A stretch of DNA of 64,000 nucleotides from Duganella sp. CF517 (GTDB lineage Bacteria > Pseudomonadota > Gammaproteobacteria > Burkholderiales > Burkholderiaceae_D): positions 62,001 to 126,000 of the forward strand of contig NZ_FODC01000009.1 of assembly GCF_900110275.1 (NCBI RefSeq), in the 5' to 3' direction. How positions within the stretch are numbered: the first letter of the stretch is position 1; every line of letters begins with the position of its first letter. The notes beneath the pieces are model-generated. The model searched no databases. It had not been told where the DNA came from and was given only the letters and a program-made list of their open reading frames with translations. Shown here piece by piece: positions 8,423 through 17,900 of the stretch. The translations under genes and the position numbers were made by a program.

Positions 8423-9787
8423 TCAGCGGCGCGCGGCGTCCAGCACCGCGTCGATCAACTGCCGGCTGTCGTACGGGCTGTCCGGCAGCAACAGGTCAGG
8501 CCGCACCAGCGCCGGCCCGGCCGCGCCGGACGGCCGCTCGAAGATCAGGCGCGGCACGCTGAGCGCCAGGCCGCTGGCGGGCAGCACGAAGTTCTGCGTG
8601 CCGCCGCTTTGGCGCACGCGCGCCGACCCGGGCGCGCCGGCCAGCTTGGCGAAGCCGAAGTCCTGCACCACGTTGCTGAACAGGATGGCCGACGAATAAG
8701 TGTTGCGCCCGACCAGCACATAGGTCGCGCCGCCGAAGCGCAGCGGTTCGTCCGGCTGCGGCGGCAGCCATTTGTCTATCGTGCCGTCGATGACGTCGCC
8801 CAGTTTCTCGGTGGCGCTCTCGCGGCCCTTGATTACCTTTTTCTTGTATGTCGACGCCCAGCGATACGGCTTGTCGGCGATGTAGCGCAAGATGCCGTCC
8901 ATCCACATGTCGTCGTTGCCGCCGCCGTTGGCGCGCACGTCGATCAGCAGCGTCTTGACCTTGGCGTCGCGCAGCTGGGTGAAGGCGCGCGCGGTGAAGT
9001 CGGTGAACTGCTTCTTGTCGGGCCAGTAAAACGTGTTGACCGTCATCAGGGCGGCGTCGCCGGGCAGCAGCTCGAAACGGAACTGCCGGTCGAACTGCGC
9101 ACGTCCGTCCAGATAGGCTGGCAGCCGGCGACCGGCTGGCGCGCGCAGTTGCCGGCCGTCGGCGGTCAGCACATCGAAACTGGCCGCGTCGCCATACATC
9201 TTCCAGTACAGGAAGGGCCAGCGGGTCGACAGCAGGTCGGCGCGGAAGGCGGGCGTGTCGCCATGGCAGCGTTCCAGCAGCCCGGCGACCAGGCGCCGCG
9301 CGGGCACGCCGTTGATCCGCTCGATGCGCGCGCCGGCCAGCGGCGAGGCCGCCCCGCCCAGTTCGGCGCGGATGGTCAAGCCGCCCTGCGCGTCCACCAC
9401 CACCTCGTAGGGGAAGAATCCGCCGCCGCCGGCGACCAATGCCTCGCTTTGGCCGCCGGCGTCGGGCTGCGTGACGAGCATGTGGGCGTCCGCGAACACG
9501 GGGTTGAGCGTGGCCATCAGCCGCCAGGCCTGGTCGCGCGTCATCGGTTGGTCGAGCTGGGCGTCGATGCGCCGGTACGCTTGCTGTAACTGCTCGGCGT
9601 CGGCCGAGAATCCTGGATCGGGGTGGGTGCCGGCGATGGTGTCCCGGACGTAGCGCAAGTCCGCGCGCAGTTGTTCAGGCGTGAAGACGGGCGCCGTTTG
9701 CGCGCCGGCGCGGTGCGCGGCCAGCAGCGCGGCGGCGGCGATCAGGGCGAGCCAGGCCGGTCGGCCGAAGCGGGGGGAGGGCGTCAT
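8423..9787 (-). CDS. Secreted S41-family (C-terminal processing type) peptidase
   Basis: From the ATG at 9787 the product is 454 residues with a signal peptide (RFGRPAWLALIAAAALLAAH, cleavage near AGAQ), so it is exported; an ATG at 9811 is an alternative start. The middle contains the S41 substrate-clamp strand and loop (LLIDVRANGGGNDDMWMDGI) and a nucleophile-like region (RNTYSSAILFSNVVQDFG). These are typical of tail-specific/S41 serine peptidases; a clear PDZ domain is not obvious, though the segment around GARIERINGVPARRL resembles one. Substrate is unknown. It stands alone between adhP and the catalase-family gene. Confidence 0.82.
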   Translation of the reverse strand: MTPSPRFGRPAWLALIAAAALLAAHRAGAQTAPVFTPEQLRADLRYVRDTIAGTHPDPGFSADAEQLQQAYRRIDAQLDQPMTRDQAWRLMATLNPVFADAHMLVTQPDAGGQSEALVAGGGGFFPYEVVVDAQGGLTIRAELGGAASPLAGARIERINGVPARRLVAGLLERCHGDTPAFRADLLSTRWPFLYWKMYGDAASFDVLTADGRQLRAPAGRRLPAYLDGRAQFDRQFRFELLPGDAALMTVNTFYWPDKKQFTDFTARAFTQLRDAKVKTLLIDVRANGGGNDDMWMDGILRYIADKPYRWASTYKKKVIKGRESATEKLGDVIDGTIDKWLPPQPDEPLRFGGATYVLVGRNTYSSAILFSNVVQDFGFAKLAGAPGSARVRQSGGTQNFVLPASGLALSVPRLIFERPSGAAGPALVRPDLLLPDSPYDSRQLIDAVLDAARR

Positions 9788-9989
9788 CGTTGTCCATCGG
9801 TGAAAAATCATGGGGTAACTGTAGTGCTTGCCGGTGGCGTCGGCCAGCGGCGGGCGACGAACTGCCGGTTTAACGGAATGGAATGCATTATTGCCGCCTT
9901 GGCAGGTTTTTAGGTGTGGCACGCCACAGACACCGGCGCGCGAGGGCGGCATCATCGTCCAGTCAGCCAACTAGCCCGCAGGATACATA

Positions 9990-11096
9990 ATGGATTTCCC
10001 CACCCGCCATCTGAACCAACCGTTGCCTTACGACCCTTCCTACGAAATCGAGGAAGAGGACGAGGCCAAGACCATCGCCGGCCTGCAGGAGGCCATGCAC
10101 AGCGTCGCCGAGACCGTCCATAAGGATAGCGGCCACGCGCCGCGTGGCGTGCACGCCAAGAGCCATGGCTTGTTGCGCGGCCAGTTGCGGGTGCTGGACC
10201 GCATCCCGCCCGACTACGCGCAAGGCCTGTTCGCCACCGCCGGCGAGTATCCGGTGGTGATGCGGCTGTCGACCACGCCCGGCGACCTGCTCGACGACAA
10301 GGTGTCGACGCCGCGCGGCGTGGCGATCAAGATCATCGGCGTGCCCGGCGAACGGCTGGCGGACGGCGGCGGCGACACCACGCAGGACTTCATCATGGTC
10401 AACGGTCCGGTGTTCCAGTCGCCGACGGCCAAGCAATTCCTGAACAGCGCCAGGCTGCTGGCCGCCACCACCGACAAGGCGCCGGCGTTGAAGAAGGCGT
10501 TTTCGGCGGCGCTGCAGGGCGCGGAGAAGGCGATCGAGGCGGTCGGCGGCGAGAGCGCCGCGCTCAAGGGGCTGGGCGGCCATCCGGAAACCCACATCCT
10601 CGGCGAGACCTTTTTCACGCAGGTGCCGGTGCTGTTCGGCCGTTACATGGCCAAGCTGTCGCTGGTGCCGGTCTCGCCCGAACTGCTCGCGCTGAAGGAC
10701 CAGCCGGTCGACCTCGACAACAAGCCCAACGGCCTGCGCGGCGCGGTGGTCGATTTCATGACCGGACACGCGGCCGAATGGGAGTTGCGCGTGCAGCTGT
10801 GCAACGATCTGGCGACGATGCCGATCGAGGATCCCACGGTCGAGTGGACCAGCCCGTGGGTGGCGGTGGCGCGCATCAGCGCCGCTCCGCAGGCGGGCTG
10901 GACGCATGGGCTGTCGGTGCTGGTGGACGACGGCATGCAATTCAGTCCGTGGCATTGCATCGCCGCCCACCGTCCGCTCGGGTCGATCATGCGCGTGCGG
11001 CGCGCCGTGTACGCGGCGTCGGCGCGCTTCCGCGCCGAGCGCAACGGCACGCCGATCGCCGAACCGGCCAATCTGGATCATTGGCGGGAGCATTGA
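9990..11096 (+). CDS. Catalase-family haem protein (short, SrpA/y4iL type)
   Basis: A 368-residue protein of the catalase superfamily, shorter than typical monofunctional catalases. Landmarks are the distal region RGVHAKSHGLLRGQL, the strand VVMRLSTTPGDLL, RGVAIKIIGVPGE and QDFIMVNGPVF, and near the C-terminus RRAVYAASARFR, which fits the proximal Arg-x-x-x-Tyr haem ligand pattern. Short members include peroxidatic and peroxygenase-like enzymes, so true catalase activity should not be assumed. No signal peptide is seen. The gene is convergent with the TonB receptor and followed by an inverted repeat. Confidence 0.85.
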   Translation: MDFPTRHLNQPLPYDPSYEIEEEDEAKTIAGLQEAMHSVAETVHKDSGHAPRGVHAKSHGLLRGQLRVLDRIPPDYAQGLFATAGEYPVVMRLSTTPGDLLDDKVSTPRGVAIKIIGVPGERLADGGGDTTQDFIMVNGPVFQSPTAKQFLNSARLLAATTDKAPALKKAFSAALQGAEKAIEAVGGESAALKGLGGHPETHILGETFFTQVPVLFGRYMAKLSLVPVSPELLALKDQPVDLDNKPNGLRGAVVDFMTGHAAEWELRVQLCNDLATMPIEDPTVEWTSPWVAVARISAAPQAGWTHGLSVLVDDGMQFSPWHCIAAHRPLGSIMRVRRAVYAASARFRAERNGTPIAEPANLDHWREH

Positions 11097-11122
11097 CCGG
11101 TTGATGCCGCTGGCGGCTCGGC

Positions 11123-11230
11123 GATGGCGGATTACGGCGTGCCGCCTGATCCGCCCTACGTGTTGCCGAGGTCATTCGACGTGTGTATCCCAGGAGACAC
11201 ATGGCGGAAGAGCGTGGGTAATCCGCCATC
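11123..11230. repeat. Inverted repeat (GATGGCGGATTA ... TAATCCGCCATC) between convergent genes
   Basis: A perfect 12-bp inverted pair, 11123-11134 and 11219-11230, encloses about 84 bp that also contains GCCGCCTGATCCGCC. It fills the gap between the convergent catalase-family and TonB-receptor genes. This type of GGCGGATTA palindrome resembles REP-type intergenic elements; it could also act as a bidirectional terminator, but there is no T-run. Confidence 0.65.
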
Positions 11231-11259
11231 CATGCGCCGCCGACGGCGCATCCATGACG

Positions 11260-14259
11260 TCAATACTTGTAATTCAACCCCACCACGAACGTGCGGCCCG
11301 AATGCACGTACAGCAGCGTGTCGTTGCGCTGGCTGTCGCGCCCGTAGCGCAGCGGCGTGTCGTTCAGGTTCTGCCCCTCCAGGCTGACGCGCAGCTGCGG
11401 CGTGATGTTGTACGACATGCTGAAGTCGATGTTGGTCGAACCATCGACCACGGTGAAGTCGTGGCCCTGCACGTCGCCCAGCACGTTGAGCAGGTACGAC
11501 GACCGGTGCGCAGCCGACACCCTGGCGCTGAAGGTTTTGTCCTCGTAGAACAACGTCAGGTTGTGCGCCTTCGGCGACAGCCCGGTGAAGTTGGCGCGCC
11601 GCGTCAACAGCTCGTTGGCGGCGGTGTTCGGATTGTCGACCCGCGTGATGTAGGTGATCTTTGAATCGACATGCGTATAGTTGGCCAGCAGGCCGAAATT
11701 GGCCCAGATCCCCGGCAGGAAGCTGAACGGCGCCTGCAGGTTGAACTCGTACCCCGTCAGTGGACCGCCCGGCGTGTTGACCTGGCGGTTGACCACCACC
11801 GTGGTGTTGGGCAGGGTGGCGCAGGCCGGCGTGCCGCCGGTGATGCTGCAACCGCCGCCCAGCAGGATCGATTCCGGCAAGCCCAGCGACGAGAACACCG
11901 CGCGCTCCGATACGCCCTGGATGAAGGTGCCGATGTCCTTGTGGAAGGCGCCCACCGACACCATCGCGTTCTTGGCGTAATACCACTCGGCCTGCACGTC
12001 GTAGGTCTTGGCGCGGATCGGCGCCAGGTTGGGGTTGCCGATGGTGACCGTCTGCACCTGCGTGCTGAGCGTGGTCGACGGCGCCAGGTCGGTGTACTCC
12101 GGGCGCGCCAGCGTCTTGCCGGCCGAGAAGCGCAGCATCACGTCGTGCGGCAGGGTGGCCGAGACGTTGAGCGCGGGCAGGGTGTCGCGGTAGTTGTTTT
12201 TAAAGCGCGCCGGCTCCAGCACGCCGTTGGCGTTGAGCATGGCGAAGCTGTCGACGTCGGTGCGCGCGTGGCGCACGCCGACATTGCCGCGCAGCGGAAT
12301 CGAGAACAGGTCGTACTTGAAGTCGGCCGCCAGGAACAGCGCCTTGATCGATTCGTCGACGCCCCGGTTGGCCTGGTTCAGATAGTTGTAGCTCGACCCC
12401 GGCACCTCGGCGCAGTGGCACTCGATGTTGTAGACCTTGAGGAACTTGTCGAGGTCGACGGCGGCCCACGAGCTCGGCACGCCGCCGCCGCCCAGGCCCT
12501 TGCCGAAGCCGCCGATCTGGCGCGTGATGTCGCCCATGCCGACGCCGGCCGGCAGGGTCAGGCCGTTGCCGCCGGAACCGATCTCGACGTTGGTCCACGT
12601 GTTGTCGCGCTTGGAAAAGCCGGTGCGCAGCGTCAGGTTGTCGTTGAGCTCGTAGCTGGCGTTGACCTGGTTGGTCTTGAGCGTGTTACGGGTGTGCAGG
12701 TAGCGGCCGACGAACTGGCCGTGGAAGGTGCCGTCCGCCTCCTGCGGCGCGAAGCTGAAGCTGTTCGGATTGGTGACGTCGATGCCGAAGTTCATCGTCG
12801 GCACGTTGCGGTTGTTGCGGAAGTCGAAGGCGTAGCCGTTGGCGTTCGGCGAGTCGAACTGCACCGTCGTGCGCTGCGGTTCGTCCAGGTCCGAGCGCGA
12901 CTGGCCGGTCAGGAAGTCGATCTTCAGGCGGTCGGTGACATCGTGGCGGCCCGACAACACGTGCTGGCGGAACAGGGTCGAGTAGACGTCGAGCAGCCCC
13001 TCGCTGCGGATGTCGACCGCGTTGAACTTGCCGTAGTCCCAGCTGCCGGCGTCGTTGAAGTGGCTCTCCAGGATCGACGTTTGCGGCTTGCCGTTCGATT
13101 GCCCGAGGCTGCGGCCGAACGAGATGGCGGAGATGTAATTGTCGTAGCGCTTGTTGTTGAACTTGCCGCCCAGCAGATCGAGATTGAGCTCGGTGCCGCT
13201 GCTCGGGCGCCATTGCAGCGAGCCGGTCACGCCGGAGCGCTCGTACTGCGTCATCGAGCGGCGGTAGCGTGGAATGCGCGGCGCGAACGCGCCCGAGCCG
13301 GGCAGCGGGTTGGCGACGGTGCCGCCGTAGTTGTCGGTGCGCGACATGACGTCGTTGTAGGCGGCCGGGTTGGACGTGCGCGGCACGCCGAAGCCGCAGT
13401 TGGCGGCGTCGATGCCCTTGACGGCGTTGTTGGCGGGATTTTGCGGCGCGTAGCCGGCCGGCGCGCAAAAGCCGCCGTCGTTGCTGGCGCTGAGCAGCTC
13501 GACCGCCTCGTAACCCTCCTCCTGCACCGTGCGCTTCGAATAGGCGGCCGAGATCAGCGCGCCGAATTGCCCGTACGGCGTCTTCCAGCGCTCCGACAGC
13601 AGCGCCGTCACGCGCGGGCTGTATTTCTTCGACAGCGAATTGTGCATCTCCTGCGCCCCCAGGCTGAAGGTGCGGCCCTTGAAGTCGAACGGGCGCGCGG
13701 TGCGCAGGTCGACGGTGGCGCCGAGCGAGCCTTCCTCGACGCTGGCCTCGGACGTCTTGCGCACCTCGAGGCTGTTGAACAGTTCGGAGGCGAAGACGGA
13801 GAAATCGAAGCCGCGTCCGCGGTTGGTGCTGCCGTTGATGTCGGAGGCGCCGGTGGCCGTCACGCCTTCGATGCCGTTGATGCGCACCCGCGTAAAGCCG
13901 GCGTTGAGGCCGCGCACGGTGATCTGCTTGCCCTCGCCGCCGTCGCCGCGCGTGAGCGACACGCCCGGCACCCGTTGCAGCGATTCGGCCAGGTTGGCGT
14001 CGGGGAACTTGGCGATGTCCTCGGCCTTGATGACGTCGATGATGCCGTCGCTGGCGCGCTTGGTGTTCAGCGCGCTGTTCAGGCTGGCGCGGAAGCCGGT
14101 GACCACCACCACTGAATCCGCCGACTGCGCGGCCGCCGGCGCGGCGTCGGCGGGCGCGGTTTGCGCGTGCGAGGAGGTGGCCATCGCGGCCATCGCGGCC
14201 AGCACGCCGCTGACGGCGAGCACGGACGGTTTGAGCGGACTTGCGTTCCGGTTCTTCAT
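11260..14259 (-). CDS. TonB-dependent outer-membrane receptor
   Basis: A 999-residue receptor. A signal peptide (SVLAVSGVLAAMAAMATSSHA) is followed by the plug domain (DSVVVVTGFRASLNSALNTK, IAKFPDANLAESLQRVPGVS, ITVRGLNAGFTRVRINGIEG) and a 22-strand-type barrel ending in the outer-membrane insertion signal (VVGLNYKY). The plug style matches the large receptor class common in Xanthomonas, Caulobacter and Massilia-like bacteria, many of which take up oligosaccharides or other carbon sources with TonB energy. No catabolic genes are adjacent, so the ligand cannot be inferred. It is divergent from the hybrid kinase gene, separated by 259 bp. Confidence 0.93.
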   Translation of the reverse strand: MKNRNASPLKPSVLAVSGVLAAMAAMATSSHAQTAPADAAPAAAQSADSVVVVTGFRASLNSALNTKRASDGIIDVIKAEDIAKFPDANLAESLQRVPGVSLTRGDGGEGKQITVRGLNAGFTRVRINGIEGVTATGASDINGSTNRGRGFDFSVFASELFNSLEVRKTSEASVEEGSLGATVDLRTARPFDFKGRTFSLGAQEMHNSLSKKYSPRVTALLSERWKTPYGQFGALISAAYSKRTVQEEGYEAVELLSASNDGGFCAPAGYAPQNPANNAVKGIDAANCGFGVPRTSNPAAYNDVMSRTDNYGGTVANPLPGSGAFAPRIPRYRRSMTQYERSGVTGSLQWRPSSGTELNLDLLGGKFNNKRYDNYISAISFGRSLGQSNGKPQTSILESHFNDAGSWDYGKFNAVDIRSEGLLDVYSTLFRQHVLSGRHDVTDRLKIDFLTGQSRSDLDEPQRTTVQFDSPNANGYAFDFRNNRNVPTMNFGIDVTNPNSFSFAPQEADGTFHGQFVGRYLHTRNTLKTNQVNASYELNDNLTLRTGFSKRDNTWTNVEIGSGGNGLTLPAGVGMGDITRQIGGFGKGLGGGGVPSSWAAVDLDKFLKVYNIECHCAEVPGSSYNYLNQANRGVDESIKALFLAADFKYDLFSIPLRGNVGVRHARTDVDSFAMLNANGVLEPARFKNNYRDTLPALNVSATLPHDVMLRFSAGKTLARPEYTDLAPSTTLSTQVQTVTIGNPNLAPIRAKTYDVQAEWYYAKNAMVSVGAFHKDIGTFIQGVSERAVFSSLGLPESILLGGGCSITGGTPACATLPNTTVVVNRQVNTPGGPLTGYEFNLQAPFSFLPGIWANFGLLANYTHVDSKITYITRVDNPNTAANELLTRRANFTGLSPKAHNLTLFYEDKTFSARVSAAHRSSYLLNVLGDVQGHDFTVVDGSTNIDFSMSYNITPQLRVSLEGQNLNDTPLRYGRDSQRNDTLLYVHSGRTFVVGLNYKY

Positions 14260-14518
14260 GCGTATCCTTTTGTATTTTTTGTTGCTGTGTGGATGTCTCT
14301 CCCTGCGCGGGAAAATCGATCATATGCGACTTCAACGCGCGAAAAATCGGCGTCGCGGAAACGATCAGTGAGTTGATTTATTGGGGGATTTTGGGGACGC
14401 CGGCGTTGCTTGCTAACTACAATGCGCAGCGCCGATGGCGCCGGCCGGCGGCTGCGTCTATTGTGCGCCGCCGTACACTACTCTTGATACACTTTGGCTT
14501 TCGGCATAAAGAGTCATC

Positions 14519-16555
14519 ATGGCGGCCCTCTCCGTTACCACGCTATCGTTTCCCGCCGCCGTCGGCGCACGCGCCCGCTTCATCGGCGGCGGCACGCCCA
14601 TGCGCGACATGGTGCGCGATTTCCCGTGGCAAGAAACGGTGCTCGGCGCCATCGACGACTGGCCCGTCGCGCTGCGCACCAGCGTCGGCATCGTCATGCA
14701 CTCGGCGCATCCGATGTTCCTGTGGTGGGGCGACGGGCTGACGCAGGTCTACAACGACGCCTACGTGCCGTGCTTCGGCGACGGCAAGCATCCGGCCGCG
14801 CTCGGGCAGGGCGGGCGCGAATGCTGGGCCGAGATCTGGCCCATCATCGGCCCGCAGATCGAGGCGGTGCGCAACGGCGGCGAATCGCGCTGGTACGCCG
14901 ACAACCTGGTGCCGATCTGGCGCAACGGCCGCATCGAGGATGTTTACTGGAGCTACACCTACACCCCCGTGTTCGGCGAGGACGACGGCATCGCCGGCGT
15001 GCTGGTGGTGTGCACCGAGACCACGCCGCAGGTGTTGGCCGAGCGCCGCCGCCACGCGCTCGACCTGCTGGCGCGCCGCCTGCTGGCCTGCCGCAGCGAA
15101 GACGACGTGCGCGCCGGCATCGCCCTGAGCGCCGGCGACGATCCGGGCGACCTGCTGTCGGTGGAACTGCTGCGGGCGCCGGGCGCGGATGCCGCCGACG
15201 GCGCCGCGATCGGCCGTCGGGCCGGCGCCGACCCGGCGGTGGTGGTTGTCAGCGGCGCCGAACTGCATCTGTGCGACGAGCTGGCGCTGGCGTTCCGCGT
15301 CTCGCAGCGGTTGCCGATGGACGCGCCGTTCCGCCGCTTCCTGGAGCAGTACACCGCCACCGTGTGCGCCACCCTGAGCCGCCTCGACAGCGACCGCGCG
15401 CTGGCGCAGGCGATGGCCGAGAGCGAGCGCCTCAACGCCGACCTGAATGCGTCGTCGCGCACCAAGGATGAATTCCTGGCCATGCTGGGCCACGAGCTGC
15501 GCAACCCGCTGGCGCCCATCGTCACCGCGCTCAAGCTGATGAAGCTGCGCGGCGGCGCGCACAGCGAGACCATCCACGAGCAGGAGGTGATCCAGCGCCA
15601 GGTCGACCATCTGGTGCGGCTGGTGGACGACTTGCTCGACGTCTCGCGCATCGCCAGCGGCAAGGTCGAGCTGCGCAAGGAGACGGTGCCGCTGGCCGAT
15701 GTGCTCAACAAGGCGATCGAAATGGCCAGTCCGCTGCTCGAGCACAAGCAGCACCGGCTGCTGGTCGACGTGGCGCCGGTGCGCTGGCACGGCGACCCGG
15801 CGCGGCTGGCGCAGGTGGTGTCCAACCTGCTGAGCAATGCGGCGCGCTACACGCCGGCCGGCGGCCACGTGACCCTGGCCACCCGGGTCCGGGAGCGCGC
15901 GCTGACGATCCAGGTCACCGACGACGGTTCGGGCATTTCGCCGACGCTGCTGCCGCACATCTTCGACCTGTTCGTGCAGGGCAACCGCCTGGTCGACCGC
16001 GCCAAGGGCGGGCTGGGCATCGGCCTGGCGCTGGTGCGCAACCTGGTGCAGATGCACGGCGGCGAGGTGGCCGCTTACAGCGCCGGGGAAGGGCGCGGCA
16101 GCACCTTCACGCTGACCCTGCCCGATTCGGTGGTGGACGACGCCGCGTCCGCCGATACGGCGGAGAGCGCCTCCGCCGGCGGCGCCGCGCCGGCCCGGGG
16201 CGGCGGCACCCGCGTGCTGGTGGTCGACGACAACCAGGACGCCGCCGATTCGCTGGCCGACCTGCTCGGCGCGCTCGGCTACAGCGCCACCGTGGCCTAC
16301 GACCCGGCCCATGCCATCGCCGCGGCCGGCGACGCGATGCCGCAGGTGGCCATCCTCGACATCGGCCTGCCCGGCATGGACGGCTTCGAGCTGGCCGCCC
16401 ACCTGCGCCGCCTGCCGCGCGGCGACACCCTGAAACTGATCGCGCTGTCCGGCTACGGCCAGGAGAACGACAAGCACCGCAGCCGCGAGGCCGGTTTCGC
16501 GGCCCACCTGGTCAAGCCGATCAATATCGCTGACCTGCAGACAACGTTATCATAA
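14519..16555 (+). CDS. Hybrid sensor histidine kinase/response regulator
   Basis: A 678-residue soluble-looking kinase without transmembrane helices. Residues about 25-300 hold PAS/GAF-like sensing sequence (PMFLWWGDGLTQVYNDAY, DVYWSYTYTPVFGEDDG). The HisKA phosphoacceptor is His325 (MLGHELRNPLAPI); the ATPase lobe shows the N box near NLLSNAARYTP and the G boxes DDGSGIS and GGLGIGLALV. A C-terminal receiver begins near residue 560 (VLVVDDNQDAADS) with the phosphorylated Asp614 (LDIGLPGMDG). Such enzymes relay phosphate internally or to partner regulators. No partner is encoded next to it; it faces away from the TonB receptor. Confidence 0.92.
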   Translation: MAALSVTTLSFPAAVGARARFIGGGTPMRDMVRDFPWQETVLGAIDDWPVALRTSVGIVMHSAHPMFLWWGDGLTQVYNDAYVPCFGDGKHPAALGQGGRECWAEIWPIIGPQIEAVRNGGESRWYADNLVPIWRNGRIEDVYWSYTYTPVFGEDDGIAGVLVVCTETTPQVLAERRRHALDLLARRLLACRSEDDVRAGIALSAGDDPGDLLSVELLRAPGADAADGAAIGRRAGADPAVVVVSGAELHLCDELALAFRVSQRLPMDAPFRRFLEQYTATVCATLSRLDSDRALAQAMAESERLNADLNASSRTKDEFLAMLGHELRNPLAPIVTALKLMKLRGGAHSETIHEQEVIQRQVDHLVRLVDDLLDVSRIASGKVELRKETVPLADVLNKAIEMASPLLEHKQHRLLVDVAPVRWHGDPARLAQVVSNLLSNAARYTPAGGHVTLATRVRERALTIQVTDDGSGISPTLLPHIFDLFVQGNRLVDRAKGGLGIGLALVRNLVQMHGGEVAAYSAGEGRGSTFTLTLPDSVVDDAASADTAESASAGGAAPARGGGTRVLVVDDNQDAADSLADLLGALGYSATVAYDPAHAIAAAGDAMPQVAILDIGLPGMDGFELAAHLRRLPRGDTLKLIALSGYGQENDKHRSREAGFAAHLVKPINIADLQTTLS

Positions 16556-16623
16556 ATAGTTGTATTTTTCTTAAATAAGCCGCTAGAATAGCTCCCGGGA
16601 AACTTTATCAGGCCGGGAGCCAT

Positions 16624-17832
16624 ATGGAATTGGTGTACAAGAACGAAAAGGCGCTGTTCGGCATCATGCTGGCCGTCTCGCTGGCGGTCTGGGCCGGCCT
16701 GCTGGCGACGACCATGGGCATGGCGCTGGTGTATCTGCTGCTGTTCTTCGTCACCTACTGCTTCGCGCAATCGGCGCTGGTGTCGTGGCTCAGGGGCACC
16801 GGCGTGCGCATCACCGCGGAGCAGTTCCCCGACCTGCGCGAGCGCATCGACGCCTGCTGCCGGCGCCTCGCCATCGACAAGCCGCCGGAGGCCTATCTGC
16901 TGCAAATGGGCGGCAGCTTCAACGCCTTCGCCACGCGCTTTCTCGGCAACGACTTCATCGTGCTGTATTCGGACATCGTCGACGCGCTGGAGGAGCGCCC
17001 GGACGCGATCAACTTCTACATCGGCCACGAGCTCGGCCACCTCAAACGCCAGCACCTGCGCTGGTCGGCGCTGCTGGCGCCGGCGTCGTTCGTGCCGCTG
17101 CTGGGCGCGGCCTACGCCCGCGCGCGCGAATACACGTGCGACCGCCACGGCTTCCACGCCTGCGACGACCTCGACAGCGCACAGGCGGGCCTGGCGGCGC
17201 TGGCGGCCGGCGCCAGGCGCTGGCGCCAGCTCAGCACCGCCGGTTACGCCGCGCAGGCGCGCCAGTCGTCCGGCTTCTGGATGTCGTTCCATGAACTGGT
17301 GGGCGACTATCCGTGGCTGGTCAAGCGCATGGCGGTGATGCGCGCACTGGCCGGCGGCAACGAGGTCGAGCAGCCCGGCCGCCACGGCCTGGCCTATGTG
17401 ATGGCGCTGTTCGTGCCGCGCCTGGGCGTCGGCGGCGCCGGTTCGCTGCTGGCGGTGCTGGCGCTGATCGGCGCGCTGGCGGCGGTGGCGGTGCCCGCCT
17501 ACCACGACTACAGCGCGCGCGCGCGCATGGCGCAGGTGGTCGGCGTCGGCCACGACGCGACGGCGGCGGTGGAGCGCTATTTCTACGCCCACGGCAGCGC
17601 TCCGGCCACCCTGGAGCAGGCCGGCTACGCGATGGCCGATCCGAACCACGTGGTGCAAAACATCACGGTCGACGCCGCCAACGGCGCGGTGCACGTGTTC
17701 CCGGCCGACCTCAATTATCGCGGCAAGGCTATTGCGTTCACGCCGAGCCTGGACGAGAATAAGCGCGTGGCCTGGCGCTGCGGCAGCGACGCCATCCCGG
17801 CCCGGCTGTTGCCGGCCGATTGCCGCGAGTAG
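16624..17832 (+). CDS. M48 metallopeptidase fused to type IV pilin-like domain
   Basis: A 402-residue membrane protein. Two hydrophobic helices near the N-terminus (residues about 10-50) precede an M48 peptidase core with HELGH at 135-139 and the third zinc ligand probably Glu169 (REYTCDRHG). At residues about 276-305 the sequence GALAAVAVPAYHDYSARAR closely resembles the conserved N-terminal helix of type IV pilins, and the remaining 100 residues end with a Cys pair (WRCGSD, PADC) like the pilin D-region. There is no prepilin leader because the segment is internal. The ATG at 16624 has GGGAG upstream. M48 enzymes usually handle membrane-protein quality control; what the pilin-like part does is unknown. 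Confidence 0.88.
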   Translation: MELVYKNEKALFGIMLAVSLAVWAGLLATTMGMALVYLLLFFVTYCFAQSALVSWLRGTGVRITAEQFPDLRERIDACCRRLAIDKPPEAYLLQMGGSFNAFATRFLGNDFIVLYSDIVDALEERPDAINFYIGHELGHLKRQHLRWSALLAPASFVPLLGAAYARAREYTCDRHGFHACDDLDSAQAGLAALAAGARRWRQLSTAGYAAQARQSSGFWMSFHELVGDYPWLVKRMAVMRALAGGNEVEQPGRHGLAYVMALFVPRLGVGGAGSLLAVLALIGALAAVAVPAYHDYSARARMAQVVGVGHDATAAVERYFYAHGSAPATLEQAGYAMADPNHVVQNITVDAANGAVHVFPADLNYRGKAIAFTPSLDENKRVAWRCGSDAIPARLLPADCRE

Positions 17833-17900
17833 CCGGCCGGCCCGCCGCCGTCCCCGCGCCGATCCCGGCGCCACCCCCGCGCCGCCCCCGGCGCCACCCC

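Noticed and set aside
11671..14115. An 814-codon open frame antisense to the TonB receptor
   Set aside because: The protein is low-complexity Arg/Val/Gly-rich with no domains; the receptor on the other strand is clear.
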